Shown: positions 50,668-59,847, counted from the first letter of the stretch. The stretch is DNA of 64,000 nucleotides from JANOYJ01 sp963792485 (GCA_963792485.1 CAWBWL010000011.1:59549-123548); one strand, 5' to 3'. Notes: generated by a model not told the origin, from the letters alone. Program-made: numbers and translations.

Positions 50668-51600
50668 CTAGGCGACTTCATCCCACCAGATCGGATTGCT
50701 CCACGCCCGTTTGCCGGCATTGTCGATCGCCGTTACGCGGAACCACGGGCTCGGTCGCTCCAGCCACCAGCCCTTGTCCAGAGCGCTAAGGTCAAACTCC
50801 GCCGAGGTGATCGCTCGTCCATTCTTCACGCAGGTCCGCGAGATGCCGCAGACCACCGTGATCGTATCGACCGGGGAAGTCTCGATCTCGATCATCTTGC
50901 CGCTGAGCCTTATGTCGTGGAACTGCGGTCCCTGGCTTGCGTAATAAGCCCCGCGCTTCAGCGCCGTGGTCAGCGCCTCCGGGTCAAGGCTTTCCGCTTT
51001 CACATGCACCCAGCCGCCAAAATGGTCCGGCGTCTTGAAATGCGCGTCGTCGGTGGCGCAGGCCGATAGCCGCTTGCCCTCGTTCAGCAATTGATCGAGC
51101 AGATAAAATCCCTCGCCCCGGTCGTTCTCGATGGCGCAGCCGTGATTGTAGATTTCGACCGCGTGGGCAAAGCCGAGCGCGCGCCCGTCTTCAATGGTGA
51201 GCTGCGACCATGCGGGATGGGCGATGGCCACAAACGCCCCCGAAGCCATCGCACGCCGCGCCAGCTCCGGCCCCGTTTCTTCCTTTCCCGCGGGCGCAAA
51301 GTCGACCGGCAATCCGGTTGCCAGTACATGCCAATACTCACCCACACTGGTCACCGGCGCGTGCAGTTCCGCTCCGATGATCGTTGTGAAATCATTGCCG
51401 CGCAAATGCCGCGTGTCGGCAATCGGCCAGTCAAAATGCCCGATGAAGTGATCCGTCAGCGCCATGAAGTCATAACCCGCGCGCTTATAGGCGGCGACCA
51501 CATCTTCAAGGCTTAGGGCCCCGTCGGACAGCGTCGAATGCGTATGCAAATTCCCGCGCCAGAAGCGGCCGGGGAGTGAGAATGGAGAAAGCGAGGCCAT
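50668..51600 (-). CDS. PHP-domain metal-dependent hydrolase (CehA/McbA-like)
   Basis: 310 aa. 'GNLHTHSTLSDGALSLEDVV' is the PHP motif I (HxH), 'FMALTDHFIG' motif II, 'IIGAELHAP' motif III, 'AIAHPAWS' and 'CATDDAHF' complete the metal-binding set. PHP proteins hydrolyse phosphoesters, or esters and carbamates in the CehA branch. It follows the AroE-like gene by 45 bp on the same strand and may act on the compound imported by the TRAP system; that is inference. Confidence 0.85.
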   Translation of the reverse strand: MASLSPFSLPGRFWRGNLHTHSTLSDGALSLEDVVAAYKRAGYDFMALTDHFIGHFDWPIADTRHLRGNDFTTIIGAELHAPVTSVGEYWHVLATGLPVDFAPAGKEETGPELARRAMASGAFVAIAHPAWSQLTIEDGRALGFAHAVEIYNHGCAIENDRGEGFYLLDQLLNEGKRLSACATDDAHFKTPDHFGGWVHVKAESLDPEALTTALKRGAYYASQGPQFHDIRLSGKMIEIETSPVDTITVVCGISRTCVKNGRAITSAEFDLSALDKGWWLERPSPWFRVTAIDNAGKRAWSNPIWWDEVA

Positions 51601-51645
51601 GATGCCGATCCGCGTGAGCCAGCCACCAAGATGACTGCGCTTGGC

Positions 51646-52509
51646 CTAAGGCGCAAGCCCGCGATGCAGCGTGGCGCGCACCCATTCCGGATCGCTGACC
51701 TCAGTTCCTGAAAAAATCCGGAACGCGTGCAGGCCCTGATGCAGATAGAGCTCGTACCCCGACAGGAACTGCGCCCCCAGCGCCTCGGCCTGTGCGCGGA
51801 ACAGCGTGTGCTCCGGCGTATAGACCGCGTCGAACGCCCAGCGCGGGCTGCCCTTTGCATTCTGCGGCAAGGGCGTGCCTTCGCGTCCGGTCATGCCGAG
51901 CGGCGTGCAGTTGACGACGCCGTCCAAGCCGGAAAAATCTGACAGAAGTCCGGGCACGCCAGGCTTCACCCTTCCCGCAGACGGCTCGGCCGCATCCGCC
52001 GCCAGCGCCGCAACTTTCGCAGCATCCGTGTCAACCAGAAGCACTTCATCCGCGCCAAGTTCTAGAAGCGCAAACGTGATGGCGCGGCCAACGCCGCCTG
52101 CGCCAATCACCAATACCCGCCCTGGCGGTGTTTCGCCCCATCTGGCGCGATAGGCCGCCACGAACCCCGAATAATCGGTGCTATAGGCAAGCGCGCCATC
52201 AGCCGAAAAGCACACCGTATTCGCCGCTCCCATGTCGGCCAATATCGGATCGCCCGCCTGTGTCAGCGCCGCCGCCTGCTCCTTGTAGGGATAGGTCACA
52301 TTGACCCCGTCATAGCCCGCATCGCGGCAGAAAGAGAGCGTCGCCTCAAATGTCATCCTGCGCTCGTCAGGGATAATCAGGTCATAGCTGACATTGCGGC
52401 CAACTGAGAGCCCGCAGGTGATCTGCAGGGCAGGCGCGCGCGACTGGGTGATGTTGCCGCCAATGAGGCCAAGCCGCAGTGTCTTCTGTCCGATCAATTC
52501 AGCCCTCAT
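51646..52509 (-). CDS. Shikimate/quinate dehydrogenase (AroE-like)
   Basis: 287 aa from ATG 52509, overlapping the DctM stop. 'RLGLIGGNITQSRAPALQ' begins the substrate domain; 'GVNVTYPYKEQAAAL' carries the catalytic Lys; 'ANTVCFSADGALAYSTDYSG' has STD in place of the NTD usual in biosynthetic AroE; 'GRVLVIGAGGVGRAI' binds the nucleotide; 'GYELYLHQGLHAFRIFSG' is the C-terminal block. The changed substrate loop and the coupling to a TRAP importer favour a catabolic quinate/shikimate-type role over the aromatic pathway (inference). Confidence 0.85.
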   Translation of the reverse strand: MRAELIGQKTLRLGLIGGNITQSRAPALQITCGLSVGRNVSYDLIIPDERRMTFEATLSFCRDAGYDGVNVTYPYKEQAAALTQAGDPILADMGAANTVCFSADGALAYSTDYSGFVAAYRARWGETPPGRVLVIGAGGVGRAITFALLELGADEVLLVDTDAAKVAALAADAAEPSAGRVKPGVPGLLSDFSGLDGVVNCTPLGMTGREGTPLPQNAKGSPRWAFDAVYTPEHTLFRAQAEALGAQFLSGYELYLHQGLHAFRIFSGTEVSDPEWVRATLHRGLAP

Positions 52510-53794
52510 AACCAAAAAAGCGCGGCAGCCACAGGACAAGCTCCGGGAAGACGACAATCGTGACAAGCGCAATCAGGAGCGCGGCCAGATAGGGCACGCC
52601 CTCCTTGACGATGTCCTTGATCGGAATACCAGTCGTCCCGTTCACCACAAACAACAGCATGCCATAGGGCGGCGTGATGAGGCCGATCATGCAGTTGACC
52701 ACTGAGACCACGCCAAAATGGATAGGGTCCACCCCCAGCGCCCGCGCCGTCGGCAGGAACAATGGAATGATCACCAGAATGATCGTCGTCGCATCCAGCA
52801 CACAGCCCAGCACCAGAAACAGGATCATGGTGAATGCGAGAAATCCGCCACGCGACAATTCAAGACTGGTCATATACGCGGACAGCGTCTGCGGAATATT
52901 CTCGCTTGCCACGATATAGTTGAAGATCAGCGCCGAGCCGATCACAAGTCCCACCGAGGCCGACGAGCGCGCGGAATCCACGAACACATCATACAGCGCC
53001 CGAAACGTCAGCGAGCGGTACCAGAGCCCTGCCACCAGGAGCGCGTAGAGCGCGGCAACCGCCGCCGCCTCGGTCGGCGTCGTCGCGCCGCCATAAATCC
53101 CCGCCAGTAGAATGACCGGCATCATCAGCGCCGGCAGCGCGCGCAGCGTCACGCCAGGCAACTGGCGCAGCGGCACCGGCTGCTCGGCCGGAATATTGCG
53201 CCTGTGGGCAATCACGCTCGTCATGCCCATCAGCATCAGTGTCATCAGCAGCCCCGGCACGACGCCGCCCAGAAACAGATAACCAATCGAGGCATCGGAC
53301 ACGAGGGCATACAGCACCATCGGGATCGATGGCGGTATGATCGGGCCGATGGTCGCCGAGGCCGCCACGACCGCGCCGGCAAAACCGGGCGTGTAGTGTC
53401 CGGTCTTCAGCATCATGTTGATCGAGATTTTGCCGACCCCCGCCGCGTCCGCCACCGCCGAGCCGGACATGCCGGAAAAGATCAGGCTCACCAGAATATC
53501 GACCTGCGCCATGCCGCCCTTGAACCGGCCGACAACCGCCTTGCAGAAATCCAGCAGCCGGTCGCTGATCGCCCCGACATTCATGATATTGGCCGCCGTG
53601 ATGAACAGCGGCACGGCAAGCAGCAGAAAACTGTCATAGACGCTCTGGATGAACTGCTCGGAGGCGAGCGACAAATCCTGCCCCGCCATGAACAGATAGG
53701 CGACCGCCGACACCACCATGGCAAACGCAATCGGCGCGCCGATAGCCGCCATCAGCGCCAGCACAAACAGGCACAGGGCAAAGGCAGAACTCAC
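52499..53794 (-). CDS. TRAP transporter large permease (DctM type), second system
   Basis: 431 aa, about 12 helices. 'MSSAFALCLFVLALMAAIGA' starts the first; 'ASATIGPIIPPSIPMVLYAL' and 'MIGLITPPYGMLLFVVNGTT' are the paired hairpin-loop signatures of DctM. It overlaps both the DctQ gene upstream and the AroE-like gene downstream, so transport and catabolism are translationally linked. Confidence 0.93.
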   Translation of the reverse strand: MSSAFALCLFVLALMAAIGAPIAFAMVVSAVAYLFMAGQDLSLASEQFIQSVYDSFLLLAVPLFITAANIMNVGAISDRLLDFCKAVVGRFKGGMAQVDILVSLIFSGMSGSAVADAAGVGKISINMMLKTGHYTPGFAGAVVAASATIGPIIPPSIPMVLYALVSDASIGYLFLGGVVPGLLMTLMLMGMTSVIAHRRNIPAEQPVPLRQLPGVTLRALPALMMPVILLAGIYGGATTPTEAAAVAALYALLVAGLWYRSLTFRALYDVFVDSARSSASVGLVIGSALIFNYIVASENIPQTLSAYMTSLELSRGGFLAFTMILFLVLGCVLDATTIILVIIPLFLPTARALGVDPIHFGVVSVVNCMIGLITPPYGMLLFVVNGTTGIPIKDIVKEGVPYLAALLIALVTIVVFPELVLWLPRFFGYEG

Positions 53795-54312
53795 GTCAGC
53801 GCGCCCTCGTCATGCCGCTCATAGGAGGTGATCTTGCCTTCCACATCCGGCGCGCCGCGCAGGAATTTCAGGATGATGTTCCCATACCGGAAAATCACCA
53901 CCGCCATGAACAGAAGGTAGATCGAAAACACATAATGCAGCCGGATGCCGAGCGTGTTCGAGCGCTTGATCTTGTAGAACCAGACATAGTCAACCGTCGG
54001 GAAAAACGAGACTGCAAAGGCAACAACGATCATCAGCGCCGCCAGCGCGCCGAACAGGCGCTGGGTTGGCCGCGAGACCGACAGATACAGAACGTCAAAG
54101 CGGATATGATCGGATGGGCGCAGGCAAAACGCGCCCGCCCAAAACACCAGCCAGAGCCAGAGCGTCAGGCACACCTCGACGGTCCAGCCCATCGGCACGT
54201 CCAGAAGATAGCGGGCGGCGATCTGCACCAGAAACACCGAGAAAAGCGCGGCGAGCATCAGAGCCGCCGCGCCATCGGCAAACCGGCGCAGCCCCGGCAG
54301 GAGCTGCTTCAT
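53791..54312 (-). CDS. TRAP transporter small permease (DctQ type), second system
   Basis: 173 aa with four hydrophobic helices, the normal DctQ size. 'AARYLLDVPMGWTVEVCLTL' and 'LRPSDHIRFDVLYL' are the family landmarks. It lies between the DctP gene (nine-base gap) and the DctM gene (four-base overlap). Confidence 0.9.
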   Translation of the reverse strand: MKQLLPGLRRFADGAAALMLAALFSVFLVQIAARYLLDVPMGWTVEVCLTLWLWLVFWAGAFCLRPSDHIRFDVLYLSVSRPTQRLFGALAALMIVVAFAVSFFPTVDYVWFYKIKRSNTLGIRLHYVFSIYLLFMAVVIFRYGNIILKFLRGAPDVEGKITSYERHDEGALT

Positions 54313-54321
54313 GGTTCAGTC

Positions 54322-55314
54322 TTACTTCGCCAAAGCGTTGATGGCGTCGAGCGTTCCCGCAGGCCATGCCTTGGAAAACTCGGAGTCCAGATACGCCTTC
54401 TGCACTGTGGTGCGGAACGCTTCCAGATCCGGCTCGTAAATCTTCAGGCCCTTTTCCTTCAGCCCTGCCACCAGCTCCTCTTCCTTCTTTAGCTGGTTCT
54501 GCCGGCCGAACTCAGCCGCATCATCCGCAGCTTTTTGCAGCTTGGCCTGGTTCTCCGGCGACAGCCCATCCCACACTTTCTTGGATACTGTGAGGTAGTT
54601 GAGATCGACCAGATGCGAGGTCATGACGATCTGCTTGGTCACTTCATAGAATTTCGCATCCATGACCGTCGGCAGCGGATTGTCCTGCCCGTCCACCGCG
54701 CCGGTCTGCAGCGAAGTGTACAATTCGGCGAACGGCACCGGCACCGGATTTGCGCCCAGCGCCTTGCCAAGGAACTGCCAGGCGTCGGAAGGCGGCATGC
54801 GCAGCTTGATGCCTGCCAGATCGGCCGGCGTCTTCACTTCGTTTTCTGTGCGCAGATTAATCTGGCGCCGCCCCAGATACATGATCGTAAGCAGCTTCAC
54901 CCCAAGCTCGGCTTCCGCCTTGTCCTTGAATGGCTGCATCAGCTTGTCATTGAACACCGCCACCTGATGCGCCGCGTCGCGGTGCAGATAGCCGGCCGAA
55001 AAAATCGAAAATTCCGGAAAGAAATTCGCCAGCTCCTGCGCCGAGGAGATCGACATTTCCAGATTCCCGCGCGAAATCGCCTCAAGCTCGGTCCCCTGCT
55101 TGAACAGCGTCCCGCCCCATGTCGGCTCGAACGAAGCAAACTCCGCAATCGCCGGACCAAATTTTGTCACCAGCGCCACGGCGCGCTGGTCGGTCTCGGA
55201 GTTCACCGAAGACAGCCGCAGCTTCACCTTCTCTTGCGCCACAGAAGCGCCAAACGGCAAAGCCGCCACAAGCGCCGTCGCCAACACGGCACGGCGGGTC
55301 ATTTTCAGAAACAT
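54322..55314 (-). CDS. TRAP transporter substrate-binding protein (DctP type), second system
   Basis: 330 aa from ATG 55314, preceded by GGAGGAAAATC. 'MTRRAVLATALVAALPFGAS' is a signal peptide with a Tat-like RR. 'LRTENEVKTPADLAGIKLRM' holds the conserved Arg that clamps the ligand carboxylate, and 'PVPFAELYTSLQTGAVDGQD' is the DctP signature loop. The ligand is unknown; the downstream shikimate/quinate dehydrogenase suggests a hydroxylated cyclic or aromatic-precursor acid. Confidence 0.92.
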   Translation of the reverse strand: MFLKMTRRAVLATALVAALPFGASVAQEKVKLRLSSVNSETDQRAVALVTKFGPAIAEFASFEPTWGGTLFKQGTELEAISRGNLEMSISSAQELANFFPEFSIFSAGYLHRDAAHQVAVFNDKLMQPFKDKAEAELGVKLLTIMYLGRRQINLRTENEVKTPADLAGIKLRMPPSDAWQFLGKALGANPVPVPFAELYTSLQTGAVDGQDNPLPTVMDAKFYEVTKQIVMTSHLVDLNYLTVSKKVWDGLSPENQAKLQKAADDAAEFGRQNQLKKEEELVAGLKEKGLKIYEPDLEAFRTTVQKAYLDSEFSKAWPAGTLDAINALAK

Positions 55315-55580
55315 GATTTTCCTCCTTCTCGCGTTTCCTCTCACGCCGTCTTGCAGCGGCGGTTGGATGGGTCTTCGCAAATCGGGATATTTTTGTCCAT
55401 CTCCATTGCAGGTCCAAAGGTATAATGATGCCGCTCGTTTTGGCCCGAAGCCATACGAACGGATCACCACTCAAGTCCCTTGCTTGAACCGCGCCATAAC
55501 CCGTCCGTCCCGCGCCAGGACCTTGACTCGTCCTAAATATAATATAATGATGATATCATAATTAACTCAGGAGACCTGCC
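55315..55580. promoter_or_regulatory. Divergent spacer between TRAP-2 operon and the SPFH gene
   Basis: 266 bp with no credible gene. The part nearest the SPFH gene is strongly AT-rich (55535-55565) with TATAAT at 55538 and 55543 and the palindrome ATGATATCAT at 55550-55559. TTGACT at 55523 gives only 14 bp spacing to the second TATAAT, so the exact promoter is uncertain. AGGAGA precedes the SPFH ATG. Confidence 0.45.
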
Positions 55581-56486
55581 ATGGCTTCGATCCATGTCCG
55601 CGGACAGCTGAACCAGAGCGAGGAGCGCACGGCGCACACATTCAGCGGCTATGTCATGATAGCCGTCGCCCTCCTTCTTTTTGCGGCCCTCGTCTATTTT
55701 GCGCTGGCGGTGGTGGATTCCGGCGGAAGCGTGGGCTCCATCGCGGCGGCGTGCCTCAGTCTCATCGCACTCGCCATTTCAGTCGGCGGCTTCTACATGC
55801 TCCAACCCAATCAGGCAGCCGCCATCACCCTGTTCGGCGCTTATCGCGGCACCGACCGCAGCGAAGGCCTGCGCTGGGTCTGGCCGTGGATGTGGCGCAA
55901 GCGCGTGTCGGTGCGCGCCAACAATCTCATCTCCGAGCAGATCAAGGTCAATGATCTCAGGGGCAACCCGATTGAGATCGCCGCGCAAGTTGTTTGGCGC
56001 GTCACCGACACGGCGCAGGCGCTGTTCGATGTTGACGATTACAGGGAGTTCGTAGCTGCGCAAATCGAGGCCGCCATCCGCTCCATCGGCTCGCGCTATC
56101 CCTATGATGACATTGAGCACAAGGAAGTCACCTTGCGCGGCAATCATGACGAGGTCGGCGCGGAGCTGCGTATCGCGTTGACGGAAAGGCTCGCCGTCGC
56201 CGGCATTTCGGTGGATGAATGCGGGCTCACACATCTTGCCTATGCTCAGGAAATCGCCGGCGCCATGCTGCGCCGCCAGCAGGCGCAAGCCGTCGTCGCC
56301 GCCCGCGCCACGCTGGTCGAAGGCGCAGTCGGCATGGTCGAAATGGCGCTGGATCTTTTGGCGAAGAAGGACGTTGTGGAACTCGACGACGAGCGCAAGG
56401 CGGCAATGGTGTCGAACCTGATGGTCGTCCTGTGCAGCGAGCGCGACACCCAGCCCGTGGTCAACGCCGGCACTCTGTATCAATAG
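55581..56486 (+). CDS. SPFH/Band 7 domain membrane protein
   Basis: 301 aa. Two N-terminal helices ('YVMIAVALLLFAALVYFALA' and 'IAAACLSLIALAISVGGFYM') are followed by an SPFH domain: 'LQPNQAAAITLFGAYRGTDR', 'GLRWVWPWMWRKRVSVRANN', 'IEIAAQVVWRVTDTAQALFD'. It matches the SPFH proteins that are routinely followed by a small Arc-like protein, as here. SPFH proteins organise membrane microdomains or modulate proteases; the specific role is unknown. Confidence 0.9.
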   Translation: MASIHVRGQLNQSEERTAHTFSGYVMIAVALLLFAALVYFALAVVDSGGSVGSIAAACLSLIALAISVGGFYMLQPNQAAAITLFGAYRGTDRSEGLRWVWPWMWRKRVSVRANNLISEQIKVNDLRGNPIEIAAQVVWRVTDTAQALFDVDDYREFVAAQIEAAIRSIGSRYPYDDIEHKEVTLRGNHDEVGAELRIALTERLAVAGISVDECGLTHLAYAQEIAGAMLRRQQAQAVVAARATLVEGAVGMVEMALDLLAKKDVVELDDERKAAMVSNLMVVLCSERDTQPVVNAGTLYQ

Positions 56487-56493
56487 GTGTCTC

Positions 56494-56691
56494 ATGCCGG
56501 GTCCGGCCAAGAAAGCTTTCCCGCTCCGGCTGGACCCGGCCCTGTTCGCCGCGATCGAGCGTGCAGCGGCAGGCGATTTCCGCAGTGTCAATGGTGAAGT
56601 CGAAGTTCTGCTGCGCGAAGCCCTTGCCAGACGCGGCGTCAAGGTCGCCATCAGCCAAGCGCCGAAAAGAGGGCGGCCGGCAAAGGAATAA
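56494..56691 (+). CDS. Small Arc/HicB-like (ribbon-helix-helix) protein
   Basis: 65 aa. 'FPLRLDPALFAAIERAAAGD', then 'SVNGEVEVLLREALARRG', fits an Arc/MetJ ribbon-helix-helix fold, with a basic tail 'APKRGRPAKE'. It starts seven bases after the SPFH stop and is co-transcribed. In databases this partner is often labelled Arc family or HicB antitoxin; no toxin is next to it on this strand. Confidence 0.8.
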   Translation: MPGPAKKAFPLRLDPALFAAIERAAAGDFRSVNGEVEVLLREALARRGVKVAISQAPKRGRPAKE

Positions 56692-56698
56692 AGTTTGT

Positions 56699-56714
56699 GC
56701 TGCTGATCAGCAGC
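56699..56714. terminator. Perfect 16-bp palindrome between convergent genes
   Basis: GCTGCTGATCAGCAGC lies between the Arc-like gene and the convergent ccdB gene (stop at 56719). As RNA it folds from either strand, so a bidirectional stop is possible, though no long T-run is present. Confidence 0.35.
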
Positions 56715-56718
56715 TGGC

Positions 56719-57018
56719 TCAAAACCCCTGAAACAGCATGTCGAGCGCTTCGGTGATGGTGTTGTCATGGGCTCGGAGCGTCCCGGTCCTCGCGCCAAAA
56801 TCAGATACCGGCATTGCCGCGAGATATTGTGTGACCATCAAATGCTGCCTCCCTTCGATTTCAAAGGCGGGATTGAGCCGGCGGGCGGGAAGCGGCGCAC
56901 CCTCTGGCAGCATCAATGGCACAACCACGCGGATATTCAGATCATCCAGAAGATCGTTTTGCACATCAAGCAAATAGCCAGCGCCCGAACGGTTCTTGAA
57001 AACCTCATAACGGGCCAT
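56719..57018 (-). CDS. ccdB: CcdB-family toxin
   Basis: 99 aa. 'RYEVFKNRSGAGYLLDVQND', 'RVVVPLMLPEGAPLPARRLN' and 'HLMVTQYLAAMPVSDFG' align with CcdB, the DNA gyrase poison; the C-terminal 'ITEALDMLFQGF' corresponds to the gyrase-contacting Trp-Gly-Ile end of F-plasmid CcdB, here ending QGF instead, so gyrase toxicity should be checked. The gene follows ccdA by six bases. Confidence 0.9.
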   Translation of the reverse strand: MARYEVFKNRSGAGYLLDVQNDLLDDLNIRVVVPLMLPEGAPLPARRLNPAFEIEGRQHLMVTQYLAAMPVSDFGARTGTLRAHDNTITEALDMLFQGF

Positions 57019-57024
57019 CGCCGA

Positions 57025-57267
57025 TCAGAACCGCCGGTATTTGGCCAGCGGCAGGCCGTTTTTCTCCACCCAGGCATTGGAGCTTTCCAGCGCCTCGCGA
57101 TTTTCCTCCAGCCAGCGGCGGCCTTTCTCCGCGCGCACGGCCTCGGCAATACCCGTTTCGGCGGCGCGTGAGACGTTGATATCCAATGACTTCGCGTCGG
57201 CGAGGACATTGGCGTCAATCGACAGGTTTGCCGCTTTGCGGCTCGCGGTTTCGTTCCTGGCAAGCAT
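57025..57267 (-). CDS. ccdA: CcdA-family antitoxin
   Basis: 80 aa. An N-terminal ribbon-helix-helix ('KAANLSIDANVLADAKSLDI', 'NVSRAAETGIAEAV') and a C-terminal toxin-binding tail 'WLEENREALESSNAWVEKNG' ending 'LPLAKYRRF' are the CcdA pattern. It precedes ccdB in the standard antitoxin-first order and is preceded by GGGAGAA. An imperfect repeat TATA-TGCG-TATA at 57290-57301 upstream is a possible CcdAB operator. Confidence 0.92.
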   Translation of the reverse strand: MLARNETASRKAANLSIDANVLADAKSLDINVSRAAETGIAEAVRAEKGRRWLEENREALESSNAWVEKNGLPLAKYRRF

Positions 57268-57289
57268 GGCTCATTCTCCCTGCACACAC

Positions 57290-57301
57290 TATATGCGTAT
57301 A
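57290..57301. promoter_or_regulatory. Imperfect inverted repeat upstream of ccdAB
   Basis: TATATGCGTATA, 23 bp upstream of the ccdA ATG, overlaps where a -10 box should be. RHH antitoxins bind such short AT-rich repeats; autoregulation is expected for the family. Confidence 0.35.
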
Positions 57302-57448
57302 AAGCTGCGCATGCAACACCCGTCCTTGCCTTTCACCTCCCCTTCTGCGAAACCTTCGGCCATGTCCGCCACCCCCGTTCGCTTATCCACACGGGCGTAC
57401 TTACTTGGGGATGCCGAACATTTATGCCGGGAGGGACTGTGTAGAGCC

Positions 57449-57973
57449 ATGGTGTCTCATGCTATTTTTCACCAGCGAGTTCGTTTCGCTCCATTTAAAG
57501 CCTTGTTGTTGATTCTTTCGCTTCTCGCTTCTTGCCCAACAGCTCCGGCGGCATGGCAGTATCAAGAGTTTGAAAGTGCATTCAACGACGTTAAAGCTGC
57601 TGGAATTTTTGCTGAAAAGGACGGGTTGGAGCTCTCGGTCACGTGCCTTAGCATCGGCGTAATGGTTACCTACGTCACGTCCACTCCTTGGAGTGAAGCG
57701 CTGAACGAGGAAATGTCCGGCGCGCCAGAATCGGCTTTGCTACTGCGCGTCGACGATGGCGATACACGAGAATTCGGCTTCGACGTGCAGGAGAATGCAG
57801 GGCAGGTCGCACTAGTTTCACTCGCTGACCGTCAATTAGTTCAAATGCTGCAAGCAGCGTTGTCTCGGGTCGCAATAGCTTATCGTCTGCGTGGACGCGT
57901 ATTTGAGGAGGCGCAGTTCGATACCAAAGGCGTTTCTGAAGCGGCTGTGCGCCTTCTCAGAAAGTGCGGATGA
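57449..57973 (+). CDS. Putative lipoprotein of unknown function
   Basis: 174 aa from ATG 57449. 'FAPFKALLLILSLLASCPTA' is a signal with a lipobox (L-A-S-C), so it may be lipid-anchored at residue C29 or so. The mature part ('WQYQEFESAFNDVKAAGIFA', ending in a Cys-Gly) has no family I recognise. Local base composition is visibly lower in GC and codon use less biased than in neighbours, suggesting recent arrival together with ccdAB. The longer open frame upstream overlaps ccdA antisense and is not credible. Confidence 0.55.
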   Translation: MVSHAIFHQRVRFAPFKALLLILSLLASCPTAPAAWQYQEFESAFNDVKAAGIFAEKDGLELSVTCLSIGVMVTYVTSTPWSEALNEEMSGAPESALLLRVDDGDTREFGFDVQENAGQVALVSLADRQLVQMLQAALSRVAIAYRLRGRVFEEAQFDTKGVSEAAVRLLRKCG

Positions 57974-58030
57974 ATACCGCAAGCCCGCCCAGCCTTGCCT
58001 TTCCCCCGCCTCGCCGCTAAACGCGCGCCC

Positions 58031-59835
58031 ATGACCTTCCCCCTCTCCCATATCCGCAATTTCTCCATCGTCGCCCATATCGACCATGGCAAATCGACGC
58101 TTGCTGACCGGCTGATCCAGACCACGGGCGGCCTTGAGGCCCGCGAGATGACCGAGCAGGTGCTCGATTCGATGGACATCGAAAAAGAGCGCGGCATCAC
58201 CATCAAGGCGCAGACCGTGCGGCTGAATTACAAGGCCAATAATGGCGAGGATTATGTCCTGAACCTGATGGACACGCCCGGCCATGTCGATTTCGCCTAT
58301 GAGGTCTCGCGCTCGCTGGCGGCCTGCGAGGGCTCGCTCCTCGTCGTCGATGCGTCACAGGGCGTCGAGGCGCAGACGCTGGCCAATGTCTATCAGGCCA
58401 TCGACAACAACCACGAGATCGTCGTCGTCCTCAACAAGATCGATCTTCCCGCCGCCGAGCCGGAGCGCATCCGCGAGCAGGTCGAGGAAGTCATCGGGCT
58501 GGACGCCGCCAGGCCGTGCTGATCTCCGCCAAATCCGGCATCGGCATTCCGGACGTGCTGGAAGCCATCGTCCACCAGCTGCCGCCGCCAAAGTCAGGCG
58601 ATCCCGCCGCGCCGCTCAAAGCCATGCTGGTCGATAGCTGGTACGATCCCTATCTCGGCGTCATCGTCCTCGTGCGCGTCATCGACGGCGTGCTGAAAAA
58701 GGGCATGACCATCCGCATGATGGAGGCGGGCGCGAAATATCTGGTGGACCGCACCGGCGTCTTCACCCCGAAAATTCTCAACGTCGATGATCTCGGCCCC
58801 GGCGAGGTCGGCTTCATCACCGCGCAGATCAAGGAAGTCGCCGACACAAGCGTGGGCGACACGATCACCGAGGACCGCCGCCCGACCGAACATGCGCTGC
58901 CCGGCTTCAAGCCCGCGCAGCCCGTCGTCTTCTGCGGCCTGTTCCCGGTCGATGCCGCCGATTTCGAGGATCTGCGCGCCGCCATGGGCAAGCTGCGGCT
59001 CAACGATGCCAGCTTCTCCTACGAGATGGAGACCAGCGCCGCGCTCGGCTTCGGCTTCCGCTGCGGGTTTCTCGGCCTCCTGCATCTGGAAATCATTCAG
59101 GAGCGGCTGGAGCGCGAGTTCAATCTCGACCTCATCGCCACCGCCCCCAGCGTCATCTACAAGATCGACCAGATCGACGGCACGACGATTGAGCTGCACA
59201 ATCCCGCCGACATGCCGGACACGATGAAAATCACCGCCATCCGCGAGCCGTGGATCAAGGCGACGATCCTGACCCCCGACGAATATCTCGGCGCGATCCT
59301 CAAACTCTGCCAGGACCGGCGCGGCCTGCAGGCGGACCTGAACTATGTCGGCAAGCGCGCCATGCTCACCTATGATCTGCCGCTCAACGAGGTGGTGTTC
59401 GATTTCTACGACCGGCTGAAATCCATCTCGCGCGGCTACGCCTCGTTCGATTACACCCTCACCGACTACAAGGAGGGCGACCTCGTCAAAATGTCGATCC
59501 TCGTCAATGACGAGCCGGTCGACGCGCTCTCCATGCTCGTCCACCGCAACGCCGCCGACAAACGCGGCCGCCTCATGTGCGAAAAGCTGAAAGAGCTGAT
59601 CCCCAACCACATGTTCAAAATCCCGATCCAGGCGGCCATAGGCGGCCGCATCATCGCCCGCGAAACCATCTCGGCCCTGCGCAAAGACGTCACCGCCAAA
59701 TGCTACGGCGGCGACGCCTCGCGCAAACGCAAGCTGCTCGACAAGCAGAAAGAGGGCAAGAAGCGGATGCGGCAGTTCGGCAAGGTGGATATTCCGCAGG
59801 AGGCGTTTATTGAGGCGCTGAAGATGGGCGACTGA
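58031..59835 (+). CDS. lepA: Elongation factor 4 (LepA), one frameshift
   Basis: About 601 codons. 'IRNFSIVAHIDHGKSTLADR' (G1), 'RGITIKAQTVRL' (G2), 'LMDTPGHVDFAYEV' (G3), 'VLNKIDLP' (G4) and, after restoring one missing base near 58511, 'AVLISAKSGIGIPDVLEAI' (G5). Domains II-V follow, ending in the LepA-specific C-terminal domain 'YGGDASRKRKLLDKQKEGKK'. LepA back-translocates stalled ribosomes at the membrane. Start ATG 58031 gives the usual N-terminus. The indel is most likely a sequencing error in a conserved gene. Confidence 0.95.
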
Positions 59836-59847
59836 CGCCACGGCTAA

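Noticed and set aside
53204..53824. 206-codon plus-strand open frame rich in His, Arg and Gln
   Set aside because: Antisense to the second DctM gene; the same composition artefact.
55523..55548. Sigma-70 promoter for the SPFH gene
   Set aside because: TTGACT and TATAAT are both good but only 14 bp apart, too close for a confident call.
58594..59841. 415-codon minus-strand open frame
   Set aside because: Antisense to lepA; no family features.
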